Positions 27,717 to 37,187 of a DNA stretch of 51,403 nt are shown here, piece after piece (within the stretch, counting starts at the first letter, position 1; each line of letters opens with the position of its first letter). Below the pieces are notes generated by a model, which was given only the letters and a program-made list of their open reading frames with translations, was not told the DNA's origin and did not search any database. This DNA is from JBGVSA01 sp041807905 (GTDB lineage Bacteria; Pseudomonadota; Gammaproteobacteria; Burkholderiales; Rhodocyclaceae), in contig NZ_JBGVSA010000027.1 of the NCBI RefSeq assembly GCF_041807905.1, forward strand, positions 1 to 51,403, in the 5' to 3' direction. The position numbers and the translations under genes are program-made.

Positions 27717-28319
27717 GAAGAGTCTCCTCGAGTGGTGCAAACCCAGCGATCCGGTTTTCCTTGTGTTTCCGGTTCCATCGCCGATCGGGCCTGCTGGACG
27801 GGAGATTCTTTCGAGGCGCTTCGCCATCGTTTCTGATACATCGCAACCCCGCCCTAACACCTACAGCGAGAGGGAGCATGTCACTAGGAATTTGCACCGC
27901 ACGACACAGGAGATCTTCGCCTCGACCTAGCGAAACTGCGGCAGAAGCGACAGAAATGTCCTTGCATCTGGAATATTGCCGGGGCGCTTCATGAGACGAA
28001 ATCGTATCCACCGCCGAAGTTCCAATGGTCGAATGAATGCCCACCCAATGGCACGACAAATGACAACGGCGCCCGAGGGCGCCGAAATGCCGGCGTAATG
28101 TGTTCGAGATGCTGGTCGTGGCGCCGACGCTGTGTCGCGCAAAGCACCAAACTTCGCCTCGCCCGCAAATGAAAACGCCCCGACCACTGCCGCGATCGGG
28201 GCGCTTGATACGGGCGGGCCTTTTATGCAGCGGCCTGAGTGACGCGGCTTATTTCACGATCGGCGCATTCAGTGCGAATTCTGGACCGCGCGCGAACGAC
28301 GCGTCTGATCTCACCCCGC
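27717..28319. other. 603-nt intergenic region between lipoprotein genes 1 and 2
   Basis: No convincing gene. It contains the terminator of lipoprotein 2 (28172-28203), an 8-bp GC-rich hairpin (CGGCGCCC/GGGCGCCG, 28067-28084) without a T run, and presumably the promoter of lipoprotein 1, which I could not place with confidence. Short ORFs here have no recognisable content. Confidence 0.5.
28172..28203 (-). terminator. Rho-independent terminator after lipoprotein 2
   Basis: An 8-bp stem CGCCCCGA/TCGGGGCG (28176-28183 with 28196-28203) around a 12-nt loop. On the minus strand it is followed by TTTT (28175-28172). It lies about 115 nt after the stop codon at 28320. Confidence 0.6.
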
Positions 28320-29084
28320 TTACTTGCATGTCATCTGAATGCTGTCGATAGTCAGCGATGTGGCCGAGTCGGCTCTCAGTTGGACGAAAGCTTTATCGGA
28401 GTGGTAATCCGCGGCCGTCAGAGCGAAGGTGATCGTATTGGCGCCAACGGTAGGCGCCTGGTTCCAGACACGCGAAGCGGCCCCCAACGGAGAGGTAGTG
28501 CTGGCGGCCGACGTAGTGCTGTTATTGACGAAGACCTGGAATGCGCTGCCCGATGCCGCGGTGGTGTTGACGACCAAAGTGCAGGTCTTGCCTGACATGT
28601 TGAAAATGCCGTCAGGAGCTTCCGTCGCGGTACTTGCGGTACTGCTTGCTGCGCCGATGAGCAGGCGACCGTTGGCAAGCGTAAGTGCTCCTCCGCCGGC
28701 AGTCACGGAGTTACCGACCTTGATGTAGAGCGGCACCGCGGAATTTGAAGGCCATGCGGCATAGTCCGCTTTGACGAGCGCATCGATATCGGCAGCATCG
28801 AACGTCTCTGACCAGGTCGTGGCGGTCACCGAGGTATGGCCAGCGGTCGACGATGTGCTACTGCTCGTCGACGAAGTGCTGCTGCTAGTCGATGAAGTCG
28901 AGGACGACGTGCTGCTCGTCGAAGCGCTGGACGACGACTTGCTGCTGGAAGTCGAGGACGTGCTCGACGACGAACTGGTCGCGCTGCTGTTGTCGTCGTT
29001 GTCGTCACCGCAAGCGGTCAGCGACACGGCGGCCAGAAGCGAAGTCAGCAGGATGCTGGTACGGATGAAGCGTTGGTTTGCCAC
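28320..29084 (-). CDS. Poly-serine-linker lipoprotein 2 with unassigned C-terminal domain
   Basis: 254 aa, GTG start at 29084 with a CAGGAGA ribosome site 6-7 nt upstream. Lipobox LTAC gives Cys25, followed by GDDNDDN. Residues about 33-80 are a Ser/Thr linker with a seven-residue period (TSSTSSS repeated). The C-terminal domain (about 86-254) begins WSETFDAADIDALVKADYAAW, sharing the FDAAD-DA motif with lipoprotein 1 (FFDAADLDA), and ends TSLTIDSIQMTCK. It contains IKVGNSVTAGGGALTLANGRL, a pattern I associate with beta-helix or beta-sandwich domains beside pectate lyases, but no enzymatic motif is seen. Probably a surface or periplasmic carbohydrate-binding lipoprotein; that is inference. 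Confidence 0.75.
   Translation of the reverse strand: MANQRFIRTSILLTSLLAAVSLTACGDDNDDNSSATSSSSSTSSTSSSKSSSSASTSSTSSSTSSTSSSTSSTSSSTSSTAGHTSVTATTWSETFDAADIDALVKADYAAWPSNSAVPLYIKVGNSVTAGGGALTLANGRLLIGAASSTASTATEAPDGIFNMSGKTCTLVVNTTAASGSAFQVFVNNSTTSAASTTSPLGAASRVWNQAPTVGANTITFALTAADYHSDKAFVQLRADSATSLTIDSIQMTCK
28845..28988 (-). repeat. Ser/Thr heptad repeat tract of lipoprotein 2
   Basis: About 48 codons; the second half repeats TSSTSSS with a 21-nt period. It encodes the flexible linker between lipid anchor and globular domain. Confidence 0.7.
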
Positions 29085-29197
29085 GGTTTGTCTCCTGAAA
29101 GAATGGGTTCCGCCCGGCCAGGGAACCGGGAGGACAAGCTGGCAAGAGAGCCCACATCCGGACTCTCTTTGCCGATCCGGATTGCGACCCGCCTGGC

Positions 29198-30346
29198 CTA
29201 GGGTTGGGTCAGGGTGATTTCGTCGAACTGAACGGTGGACTGGGCGCCCGGAGCCATCATCAGGCCCACGGACATCGTGTTGACGGTGCTCGTCATCGTG
29301 CGATTGGTAAGGGAAACGCCCGCGGCGACCAGTTCATACACCGGCGCCCCACCTCCTGTCGGGATCGGCGCGAAATACGAGGTATAAACGTTGCCGGCAC
29401 GCACGAGCTTCAGGTAGACGCCCACGCCATAGCCAATGGGTGAGTTGGTGCTCGTGGTCGAGCCCTTGCCAACGGTGTTGCCAGCGGTCACGCGATAGGC
29501 CTCGGCCGGAATCCAGCTCGTCGTGCCAGTCGCATCGGTCCCAATGCCAACGTTGGCAAAGATGTTCGCCGCCGTGGCGGAGGTGGTGGTGTCGTATGCA
29601 ATCAGCCCGACCCGGTATTGCAGAGAGTTGCTGTACGTCAGCGCGGAGACGGAGGAGAGTCGTGCAGTCAGCGTGAAGTCGCCCGTCACTGGCACGCTGA
29701 CCAGATAGAAGCCCTCGCCAGTGCTGGTCAACTTACCCGTCTTTGCAGTCATGCTGACCGAATTGCCATCGACCGTGAACGACGGAGTAGCTGCGATTGC
29801 CGTGCCGCCAGTCCCCATAAGCAGCGTCGACGCGGTCCACGGAAGCGCCGCAACACTCGATGACGACGAACTGCTGGACGAGGACGCCACCGAACTGCTC
29901 GAAGAGCTCGCAACGCTGGACGAAGACGACGAGGCAACAGAACTGCTCGACGACGACGCCACCGAGCTTGACGACGAAGAGCTGGCAACGCTGCTGGACG
30001 ACGAAGACGAAGCGGCCGAACTGCTCGACGAGCTGACTGCGCTGGAGGAGCTCGACGAAGCGACTGACGACGAACTGCTCGATGCAACCGACGATGAGCT
30101 GCTAGAAGCAACGCTCGACGACGATGAAGCCGCGCTCGACGATACGGACGAAGTCGCCGAACTGGAAGATGAAGTCGTGGAACTCGTAGAGCTCGACGAT
30201 TTCGAGCTGCTGGAACTACTCGTCCCTGACGGTGCAGCGGAGTCATTGTTGTTGTCATCACCACCGCAAGCGGTGAGCGTGACGCTGAGCAGCAGCATGA
30301 TGGCGAGCGTGGAAAGACCTACGCTGCCCGTTTGACGCACCTTCAT
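29198..30346 (-). CDS. Poly-serine-linker lipoprotein 3 with LamG-like C-terminal domain
   Basis: 382 aa. The start is the ATG at 30346: GGAGG (30353-30357) lies 6 nt before it, whereas another ATG at 30352 touches the ribosome site. Lipobox LTAC with Cys27, then GGDDNNND. The linker is the longest of the three (residues about 41-167), with tandem VASSSSSS octads. The C-terminal domain (about 168-382) contains GEGFYLVSVPVTGDFTLTARLSSVS and QYRVGLIAYDTT, resembling the concanavalin/LamG-like beta-sandwich found beside pectate lyases and other secreted glycanases, and ends STVQFDEITLTQP. No catalytic residues are recognisable. First of the three leftward genes; 113 nt separate it from lipoprotein 2. 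Confidence 0.77.
   Translation of the reverse strand: MKVRQTGSVGLSTLAIMLLLSVTLTACGGDDNNNDSAAPSGTSSSSSSKSSSSTSSTTSSSSSATSSVSSSAASSSSSVASSSSSSVASSSSSSVASSSSSSAVSSSSSSAASSSSSSSVASSSSSSSVASSSSSSVASSSSSSVASSSSSSVASSSSSSSSSSVAALPWTASTLLMGTGGTAIAATPSFTVDGNSVSMTAKTGKLTSTGEGFYLVSVPVTGDFTLTARLSSVSALTYSNSLQYRVGLIAYDTTTSATAANIFANVGIGTDATGTTSWIPAEAYRVTAGNTVGKGSTTSTNSPIGYGVGVYLKLVRAGNVYTSYFAPIPTGGGAPVYELVAAGVSLTNRTMTSTVNTMSVGLMMAPGAQSTVQFDEITLTQP
29846..30226 (-). repeat. Tandem VASSSSSS-coding repeat of lipoprotein 3
   Basis: About 127 codons, over 80 percent serine, organised as roughly eleven imperfect 24-nt units coding V-A-S6 or close variants. The strong strand bias produces a long acidic ORF on the opposite strand that is only a shadow. 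Confidence 0.75.
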
Positions 30347-30783
30347 CTCCATCCTCCTTTTAAGGCACGTGCTACCGGTCTCTGCCGAAGCGCGTGCATG
30401 GCTACGGCGCGATTGGTCGCACCGCGTTTCTTGATTCTTTCGGAGGGTCGGGACGTACGGATGCGTATTCACGCAGTCATGCGTAAATAGCGAGAGATGT
30501 CTCCTTGCCTCCTGGCGCCTGCCCGAGCGCCGTGCCGTCCGCTTTTTTGGGTACTTGCGAATCTGGCGTTTTATGTTTTGTGCGCTGATGGTGCACAACT
30601 TTGTTACCGGGCGCAAGCGCGTTTCTGACATTTTTTTGCGTGCAATCTGACAAAAATGTTGAACGCTCGTTTGAATTTTGGGCGGTCGAAAATCCGCCCG
30701 AGCCCGACGCGGATATAATTAAGGGTTTTTTCACGCTTACGGCAGCGCGCGACTGCCGTCCCCCCCCCGAGAAGGAAGCCGCT
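30347..30783. other. 437-nt divergent intergenic region between lipoprotein 3 and ybiT
   Basis: No gene visible. It holds a perfect TATAAT (30714-30719) for ybiT without a clear -35 box, two direct TCTGACA copies 22 bp apart (30624-30630 and 30646-30652) within an inverted ACATTTTT/AAAAATGT repeat, and a GGGCGG/CCGCCC hairpin around 30680-30699. The upstream part of the ybiT frame (30601-30783) is open but unlike any protein. Confidence 0.5.
30714..30719 (+). promoter_or_regulatory. Consensus -10 element (TATAAT) upstream of ybiT
   Basis: A perfect TATAAT 65 nt before the GTG start. No good -35 hexamer lies 16-18 nt upstream, so an activator or weak -35 use would be needed. Two TCTGACA direct repeats lie 60-90 nt further upstream. 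Confidence 0.45.
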
Positions 30784-32399
<1,616 letters not shown>

Positions 32400-32403
<4 letters not shown>

Positions 32404-33236
32404 TCCACGCGCGCGCCATTGCGCTCGTCTGTGCCTGCATCGCCGCAAATGGCGTGCAGGCCGAGCGCATGACGCGCGAGTACAAGATCGATCTGGACCC
32501 GGCGCAGTTTTCGCCCACCAATCCAGACAATGACATAAGGCGCATCGCCGCCATCGCCGCCAGGGCGGCGCGGGATTCCGGCGCCACCCTCGGCGACAGG
32601 CGCGAGGCCATCGAGCACCAGACGGTGCGCTACTACGACGTGCCGCATCAGTGTTCCCTGCGTGACGCCGGATGGGTTCTGCGCGAACGCATCGAAGGCG
32701 CCAAGCGCGAACTGACGCTCAAACTGCGCCGAGCCGACCGTGCCGCCGTCATCGCAACGACGGTCGAAGCCCGGGGCAAGAAGTCCAGGACCAAGCTCGA
32801 AGAAGACATCACGCCGCCCGACCATGTGTGGCTGTCGCGATCGGCCACCGTGGACGTCGACAAGACCGTGGCGCTCGCCAACGCGGGCGAGGCGGTCAGG
32901 ATCTTTCCCGCCCTGTCGTCGTTGCCGGCTTCGACGCGATTGGCGGTCGTGAACGATCTGTCCATCGAGCAGACCGACGTCGATCTTCCGCGCTGGCGTT
33001 GGGCTGCGCTGAAAGCATCGCCCGGCATGACGCTGTGGGCGACCTCGCCGGGCCAGACATTCGTGGTGGCGGAATTCTCGTTCCGCGTGACGGTGCCTGA
33101 AGGCAAGGAGTCGGATACGCTCGATGCGGCGGAACGACTCTATGCAAAGTTGCTGACCACGCTGCCGCGCGGCGCGGACGACGGGACGAAAACCGCTTTC
33201 ATCTACCGCGCGGGCGGGCGGGATTTCTGCCGCTGA
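32400..33236 (+). CDS. Exported CYTH-like protein
   Basis: 278 aa, overlapping ybiT by 4 nt (ATGA). A signal peptide is visible (MIHARAIALVCACIAANGVQA). Afterwards the order resembles the CYTH/triphosphate-tunnel fold: TREYKIDL at the start, HQTVRYYDVPHQCSLRDAGWVLRERI, RELTLKLRR and then RTKLEEDI. CYTH proteins usually have an ExExK metal-binding motif; here it reads T25-R-E27-Y-K29, so the first Glu is missing. CYTH enzymes are normally cytoplasmic (polyphosphatase, adenylate cyclase, thiamine triphosphatase), so export is odd. The catalytic state is doubtful; it may bind a polyanion instead. Assignment is by pattern only. Confidence 0.65.
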
Positions 33237-33254
33237 TCGCAGCGGAGTGGAGGT

Positions 33255-34082
33255 CTATCCAGCGCGGACAGGCGCCAGATACCCCAGACGCTGCCAGCCT
33301 CTGGCGCACCAGGCGATCACCGCAGCCGGTCCCGCATCCCAAAGGATCGCCGCCCACGCAGTGCCAATGTCCTGCTGCATGCCGAGCGTGAGCCCCAGGC
33401 TCGCCAGTGCGTAGCCAGTGAAGACGCCCACGGCAGCGGCTCTCCCAAAGACAAGCAGTGCAGCCCCGATCGCAAACGCCGCCGGCAAGGCGACCGCCAG
33501 AAAAGCCATATGCGGAACCGCCGCCAGTTGGTGCGCCAGCACAGCACCGAGCACGAGCTTGTACACAGCAACGAGAACGACCGCGAGCGCCATGAACCGG
33601 TAGCGTGTCCGTCGGCGCGCGTCGGCGAGCGCTTCACCCGACCCGGCGGACGTATCGTCGGCTTCGTCGGCGACCGCCAGCGCCCCTTGCCCGAAAGCGG
33701 CGACGAGTTCGCGGGCCTGCGCTTCGCACGCGGCGGGAACCTGCACGCGCGACCACCCCAGCGCCACGGCATACAGGCGATCGAATTGCGCGGTGTTGGC
33801 GTCGGGCACCCATGCAGGAATGCCTTCGGATTCGAGCATGGCGCACAACACGTTGGCGTCCGTGACGGTCGCGGCAGCGTAGATGGTCACGACTTCGGCG
33901 GAACCTTCCGGCTCGGACTGTACCGCGAGCACGTCCCGATGAGGATCGAGACCGCGGCGCGCCAATTCGGCCTCGGCGTATGGCCGTGCGGCTTCGGCGA
34001 AGCCGCCCTGGCGCCATCGCGCCAGCAGGATGTCGTCTTCAAGCAGCGCAAGGCGCTTGATCAGTTCCGATGACTCATCCAT
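33255..34082 (-). CDS. DUF2007-domain membrane protein
   Basis: 275 aa. The N-terminal third contains EVVTIYAAATVTDANVLCAMLESEGIPAWV and VQVPAACEAQARELVAAF, the DUF2007 (putative signal-transducing protein) pattern of a small ferredoxin-like domain that compares two halves. The C-terminal half has about four hydrophobic segments (MALAVVLVAVYKLVLGAVL, MAFLAVALPAAFAIGAALLVF, and so on), so it is an inner-membrane protein with a soluble N-terminus. It is last in a leftward set with the M50 protease (13-nt gap) and the DUF2167 gene. Function unknown. Confidence 0.72.
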   Translation of the reverse strand: MDESSELIKRLALLEDDILLARWRQGGFAEAARPYAEAELARRGLDPHRDVLAVQSEPEGSAEVVTIYAAATVTDANVLCAMLESEGIPAWVPDANTAQFDRLYAVALGWSRVQVPAACEAQARELVAAFGQGALAVADEADDTSAGSGEALADARRRTRYRFMALAVVLVAVYKLVLGAVLAHQLAAVPHMAFLAVALPAAFAIGAALLVFGRAAAVGVFTGYALASLGLTLGMQQDIGTAWAAILWDAGPAAVIAWCARGWQRLGYLAPVRAG

Positions 34083-34095
34083 GGTCGCCTCCCGT

Positions 34096-34815
34096 TTATC
34101 CGTGGCCCGTCACCCGGGCGGCGCCGACGAGCATCTCATGCACATCGTGCGTCATGATCGCCAGGAACGCAGCCAGCCCGACATACAGCGCACCATATTC
34201 CATCCGTGTTGCGGCCGATACGGCGTAGTAGGCCGGATCCGCTTCGCCCTTGATCGCCCGCCACAATTGCGGTGCCGCCAACACGGCGATGAGGATCAAC
34301 ATCGGGCTGGGCCGGTAGAAAAACAGAGCAACGAGCACCGGTACGCCGATTATCCAGATACGGCGTGACACCGCTGCGGTGATGCGTCCGCCATCGAATG
34401 GTGGCAAGGGAATGAGATTGAACAGGTTCAGGAAGAATCCGGCGTACGACACCGCCAGCAGCAATGAACTTCCCTCGCTGCGCGCGATGAAATAGCACGC
34501 CACCGCCGCCAGCGTGCCGGCCATTGGGCCTGCCATGCCGACGTAAGCTTCGGTCTCGGCGTCGTGCGGCATGTCCTTGAGTTCGATCCATGCGCCCACG
34601 AACGGGATGAACGTCGGCGCGCCCACCGCCAGCCCACGTTTACGGGCGGCAATGTAATGGCCCATCTCGTGGCACAACAGCAACACCACGAAGCCGGCCG
34701 CATAGCGCCAGCCATAGACCAGCGCATACGCGAACACCGATACCAGCATGGTGCCGGAACTCATGGCGAGCTTGCCGAACTTGGCGCCGCTGAGTAGTAG
34801 CAGAAGGAGTTTCAT
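34096..34815 (-). CDS. M50-family membrane metalloprotease (site-2 protease-like)
   Basis: 239-aa integral membrane protein with the zinc-binding HEMGH (residues 49-53) in a hydrophobic segment, and the third-ligand motif NLIPLPPFDGGR (133-144, Asp141). Such S2P-like proteases cleave substrates inside the membrane, often as regulators of envelope stress or sigma factors. No PDZ domain is present, as in the compact M50 group. The DUF2007 gene follows by 13 nt and the DUF2167 gene precedes it, so the three probably form an operon. Proteolytic residues are intact; the substrate is unknown. Confidence 0.85.
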   Translation of the reverse strand: MKLLLLLLSGAKFGKLAMSSGTMLVSVFAYALVYGWRYAAGFVVLLLCHEMGHYIAARKRGLAVGAPTFIPFVGAWIELKDMPHDAETEAYVGMAGPMAGTLAAVACYFIARSEGSSLLLAVSYAGFFLNLFNLIPLPPFDGGRITAAVSRRIWIIGVPVLVALFFYRPSPMLILIAVLAAPQLWRAIKGEADPAYYAVSAATRMEYGALYVGLAAFLAIMTHDVHEMLVGAARVTGHG

Positions 34816-34836
34816 GACGGCTGTTCGGCCCTGGCG

Positions 34837-35736
34837 CTACGCCTTGTCGCGATCGCCGAAGATCTTCTTCGCGCCAGCGCCGAGCGCGATCACGGCAACG
34901 GCGATGAGCTTCCAGGCTTTGGCCAGGAACACGCCGGCCATCGCCAGCAGGCCCAGCTTTTTCGCCGCGATGCCGCCGACCAGCGCCGCCAGGCCGTATT
35001 CAGCGACCTTGTCCGTGCTGGCATTGAAGTCCGCGTAGCGCTTGCCGTCGATGAAGCTGGCGGCGGCGAGCAATTCGCGCGCGGCGGGTTTCTCTTTTTC
35101 GACGGTGGCGAGTTCCGTCACGAGGTTGAGCGACAGGTAGCCGTCGCGCCCGAGCAAGTACGTGTTGTAGTTGACGCCTTGTGCGCGCCCGCTGGCGGCG
35201 TCCTTGTCATGGGTGGACGCGGACCACACCAGCCGGTGGGTAGCCGCATCATAGGCGGGCTTTTCGACCCAGCCTTCGACGACGAATTCCGGCATGCCGC
35301 GCGCGTGGCGGTCCTTGTTGGCCTCTTCAGTGCCTTCCTTCAGGTTCTTGAGCAGCGCGTCGGCGTCCCAGTCGCGGGCATCGTCGTCCTTGATGTAACC
35401 GGCGGAGTCGAAGCGCACCGACACAAAGCCGTCCAGTCTGTCGCCGATGATCAGACCGTAGAAACCATCGCCCACGCGATTACCCATGGCCTGCATCAAG
35501 CGCGACGCCTCGGCCTTGGGAATGAACGCATAGCCCGCCGGCAACGCGATACGTGCCTGGTCGCCCAGCGAAATGTCGCGCGGGCCCGCCTGCTGGTGCG
35601 CCAGCGCGGCGTCACGCGCCTGCTCGAATTCGGAATCAGCGGCGGCGGGCGCCGATTGCCCATGGGCCGATGCGGACAGGACCATCGCGCACGCAAGTAC
35701 GCAGCGCGCCAGTTGGCGCCTGGATGACAAAAACAT
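34837..35736 (-). CDS. DUF2167 domain-containing membrane protein
   Basis: 299 aa from the ATG at 35736 with a GGGGGAAG ribosome site. The open frame to 36069 upstream crosses the start of the divergent gene and is not used. Signal peptide MFLSSRRQLARCVLACAMVLSASAHGQ is followed by the DUF2167 signature: ISLGDQARIALPAGYAFIPKAEASRLMQAMGNR, FVSVRFDSAGYIKDDDARDWDADALLKNL, VEGWVEKPAYDAATHRLVWS, VNYNTYLLGRDGYLSLNLV. C-terminal membrane helices near residues 258-292 (YGLAALVGGIAAKKLGLLAM, LIAVAVIALGAGAKK) complete the family layout. Predicted periplasmic domain with a membrane anchor; function unknown. Confidence 0.85.
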   Translation of the reverse strand: MFLSSRRQLARCVLACAMVLSASAHGQSAPAAADSEFEQARDAALAHQQAGPRDISLGDQARIALPAGYAFIPKAEASRLMQAMGNRVGDGFYGLIIGDRLDGFVSVRFDSAGYIKDDDARDWDADALLKNLKEGTEEANKDRHARGMPEFVVEGWVEKPAYDAATHRLVWSASTHDKDAASGRAQGVNYNTYLLGRDGYLSLNLVTELATVEKEKPAARELLAAASFIDGKRYADFNASTDKVAEYGLAALVGGIAAKKLGLLAMAGVFLAKAWKLIAVAVIALGAGAKKIFGDRDKA

Positions 35737-35863
35737 GAACTTCCCCCGGTGTGTCAATACGTCTTGACCTGTTATGGCGGCTCGAAGCCGTCGCGCATGG
35801 TATCGCCGCCCAAGGGCGTCAATTTGTCCCCTGTCTGAAAGTCCGTAGTACGGCTCTGTCGAT

Positions 35864-35877
35864 TTGACACACATCAA
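35864..35877. promoter_or_regulatory. Probable FNR/Anr box
   Basis: TTGAC-ACAC-ATCAA matches the FNR-type palindrome (TTGAT-N4-ATCAA) in 9 of 10 conserved bases. Its centre at 35870.5 would place a class-II start site near 35912, with TACGGT (35900-35905, TANNNT) as a possible -10 and the flavoprotein ATG at 35943. On the other side it is 128 nt from the DUF2167 start with no obvious -10, so the flavoprotein gene is the likelier target. Confidence 0.6.
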
Positions 35878-35942
35878 ATAGAAAGCGTCCTCAGTGACAT
35901 ACGGTCGAGCGTTGCTTTCCCCCAAGATGAGACCGTATCTGC

Positions 35943-37148
35943 ATGATTCCGCATGATCTTCCGCCGCTGGTGATTCGCGGCCGCTCGCTCCTTCCGATCG
36001 TCCAGGGAGGCATGGGCGTGGGCATCTCGGCCCACAAGCTGGCCGGTGCGGTCGCCGCCGAAGGCGCAATGGGCACCATCGCCAGCGTCGACCTGCGCCG
36101 TCTGCATCGCGATCTGATGGAACGCACCGAAGGTGCGACGCGCCAGCTCATCGAACAAGCCAATCTCGAAGCACTGCATCGCGAAATCACCGCCGCACTC
36201 GATCGCGCCAAGGGCGCCGGTCTGGTTGCCGTCAACGTGATGCGTGCCGTAAGCCAATACGTCGACTGCGTGAAGGAAGCCTGCAAGTCGGGCGCCAACG
36301 CCATCGTCATGGGCGCCGGGCTGCCGCTCGATCTGCCGGAACTGGCTGCCGGCTACAAGGACGTTGCACTCATCCCGATCCTGTCGGACGCGCGCGGCGT
36401 GGCGCTGATCGTCAAGCGCTGGATGCGCAAGGGGCGCATTCCCGATGCCATCGTCATCGAGCATCCGGGCTGGGCGGGCGGCCACCTTGGCGCGGCCAAT
36501 GTCGAAGACACGCAAAACCGCCGTTTCGACATGGAAACCGTGTTACCCGAATGCGCCGAAGCGCTCGACAAGCTGGGCCTTGAACGTGGAGAGATTCCGC
36601 TCATCGCTGCGGGCGGCGTCGACAGCCACGCGCGCGTGCGACAACTGCTCGACATGGGCGCATCGGGCGTGCAACTCGGCACGGCGTTTGCCGTATCGAC
36701 CGAAGGGGATGCCGACATCCGATTCAAAGAAACGCTGGCCAACGCGCGTCCGGAGGACATCGCCGAATTCACCAGCGTCGCCGGGCTGCCGGCGCGCGCC
36801 GTGCGCAACGCCTGGCTGGAGCGCTACCTCAAGCGCGAGCACAAGCTGCAGCAGGCTGCGGCCATGGCAGCCAGCAACGCAGCACGCGTCTGCTCGCAAA
36901 AGTGGGACTGCCTGATCCAGTGCGGTCTGCGCGATTGCCTGCCCAAGTTCGGCCAGTTCTGCATCGACAAGCATCTTGCCGCCGCGCAAGCCGGCGACGT
37001 TGCCAACGGCCTGTTCTTCCGCGGCAAGGGCAAGTTGCCATTCGGCAATGAGATCCGCCCGGTGCGCGAACTCCTGTCGCTGCTGCTCACCGGCCGGGCA
37101 GAGGCAGCCGAAGACGCCCCGCCAGCCAGCAAATCCCTCGCCGCCTGA
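35943..37148 (+). CDS. NAD(P)H-dependent flavin oxidoreductase, nitronate monooxygenase family
   Basis: Cytoplasmic FMN-binding TIM-barrel protein (401 aa). Evidence: PIVQGGMGVGIS at the N-terminus, EHPGWAGGHLG in the FMN/substrate region, IPLIAAGGVDS and MGASGVQLGTAFAVS phosphate-binding turns. The C-terminal part has a Cys cluster at residues 317, 323, 327, 332 and 340 (C-x5-C-x3-C-x4-C-x7-C) that could hold an Fe-S cluster or zinc; I recall similar tails in some proteobacterial NMO-like proteins, but cannot check. Substrate is unknown: nitronate, an enoyl-type substrate or a redox partner are all possible. A putative FNR box upstream suggests oxygen-dependent expression. Confidence 0.82.
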   Translation: MIPHDLPPLVIRGRSLLPIVQGGMGVGISAHKLAGAVAAEGAMGTIASVDLRRLHRDLMERTEGATRQLIEQANLEALHREITAALDRAKGAGLVAVNVMRAVSQYVDCVKEACKSGANAIVMGAGLPLDLPELAAGYKDVALIPILSDARGVALIVKRWMRKGRIPDAIVIEHPGWAGGHLGAANVEDTQNRRFDMETVLPECAEALDKLGLERGEIPLIAAGGVDSHARVRQLLDMGASGVQLGTAFAVSTEGDADIRFKETLANARPEDIAEFTSVAGLPARAVRNAWLERYLKREHKLQQAAAMAASNAARVCSQKWDCLIQCGLRDCLPKFGQFCIDKHLAAAQAGDVANGLFFRGKGKLPFGNEIRPVRELLSLLLTGRAEAAEDAPPASKSLAA

Positions 37149-37163
37149 TATCCACGCCAGTCC

Positions 37164-37182
37164 GGGCCGACCCTGTCGGCCC
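37164..37182. terminator. Terminator-like hairpin between convergent genes
   Basis: GGGCCGA (37164-37170) pairs with TCGGCCC (37176-37182), 5-nt loop, in the 39-nt gap between the NMO-like and ceramidase-like genes. No T run on either side, so intrinsic termination is doubtful. Confidence 0.35.
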
Positions 37183-37187
37183 GCGCA

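Noticed and set aside
27927..28187. 86-codon minus-strand ORF between lipoprotein genes
   Set aside because: No recognised motif and it crosses the terminator of lipoprotein 2; most likely chance.
29846..30226. Possible CRISPR array or minisatellite outside genes
   Set aside because: Units are in frame within a lipoprotein gene, without unique spacers.
29721..30335. Long plus-strand ORF rich in Asp, Glu and Leu opposite lipoprotein 3
   Set aside because: It is the antisense reading of serine codons (TCG/AGC); no ribosome site and composition explained by the repeat.
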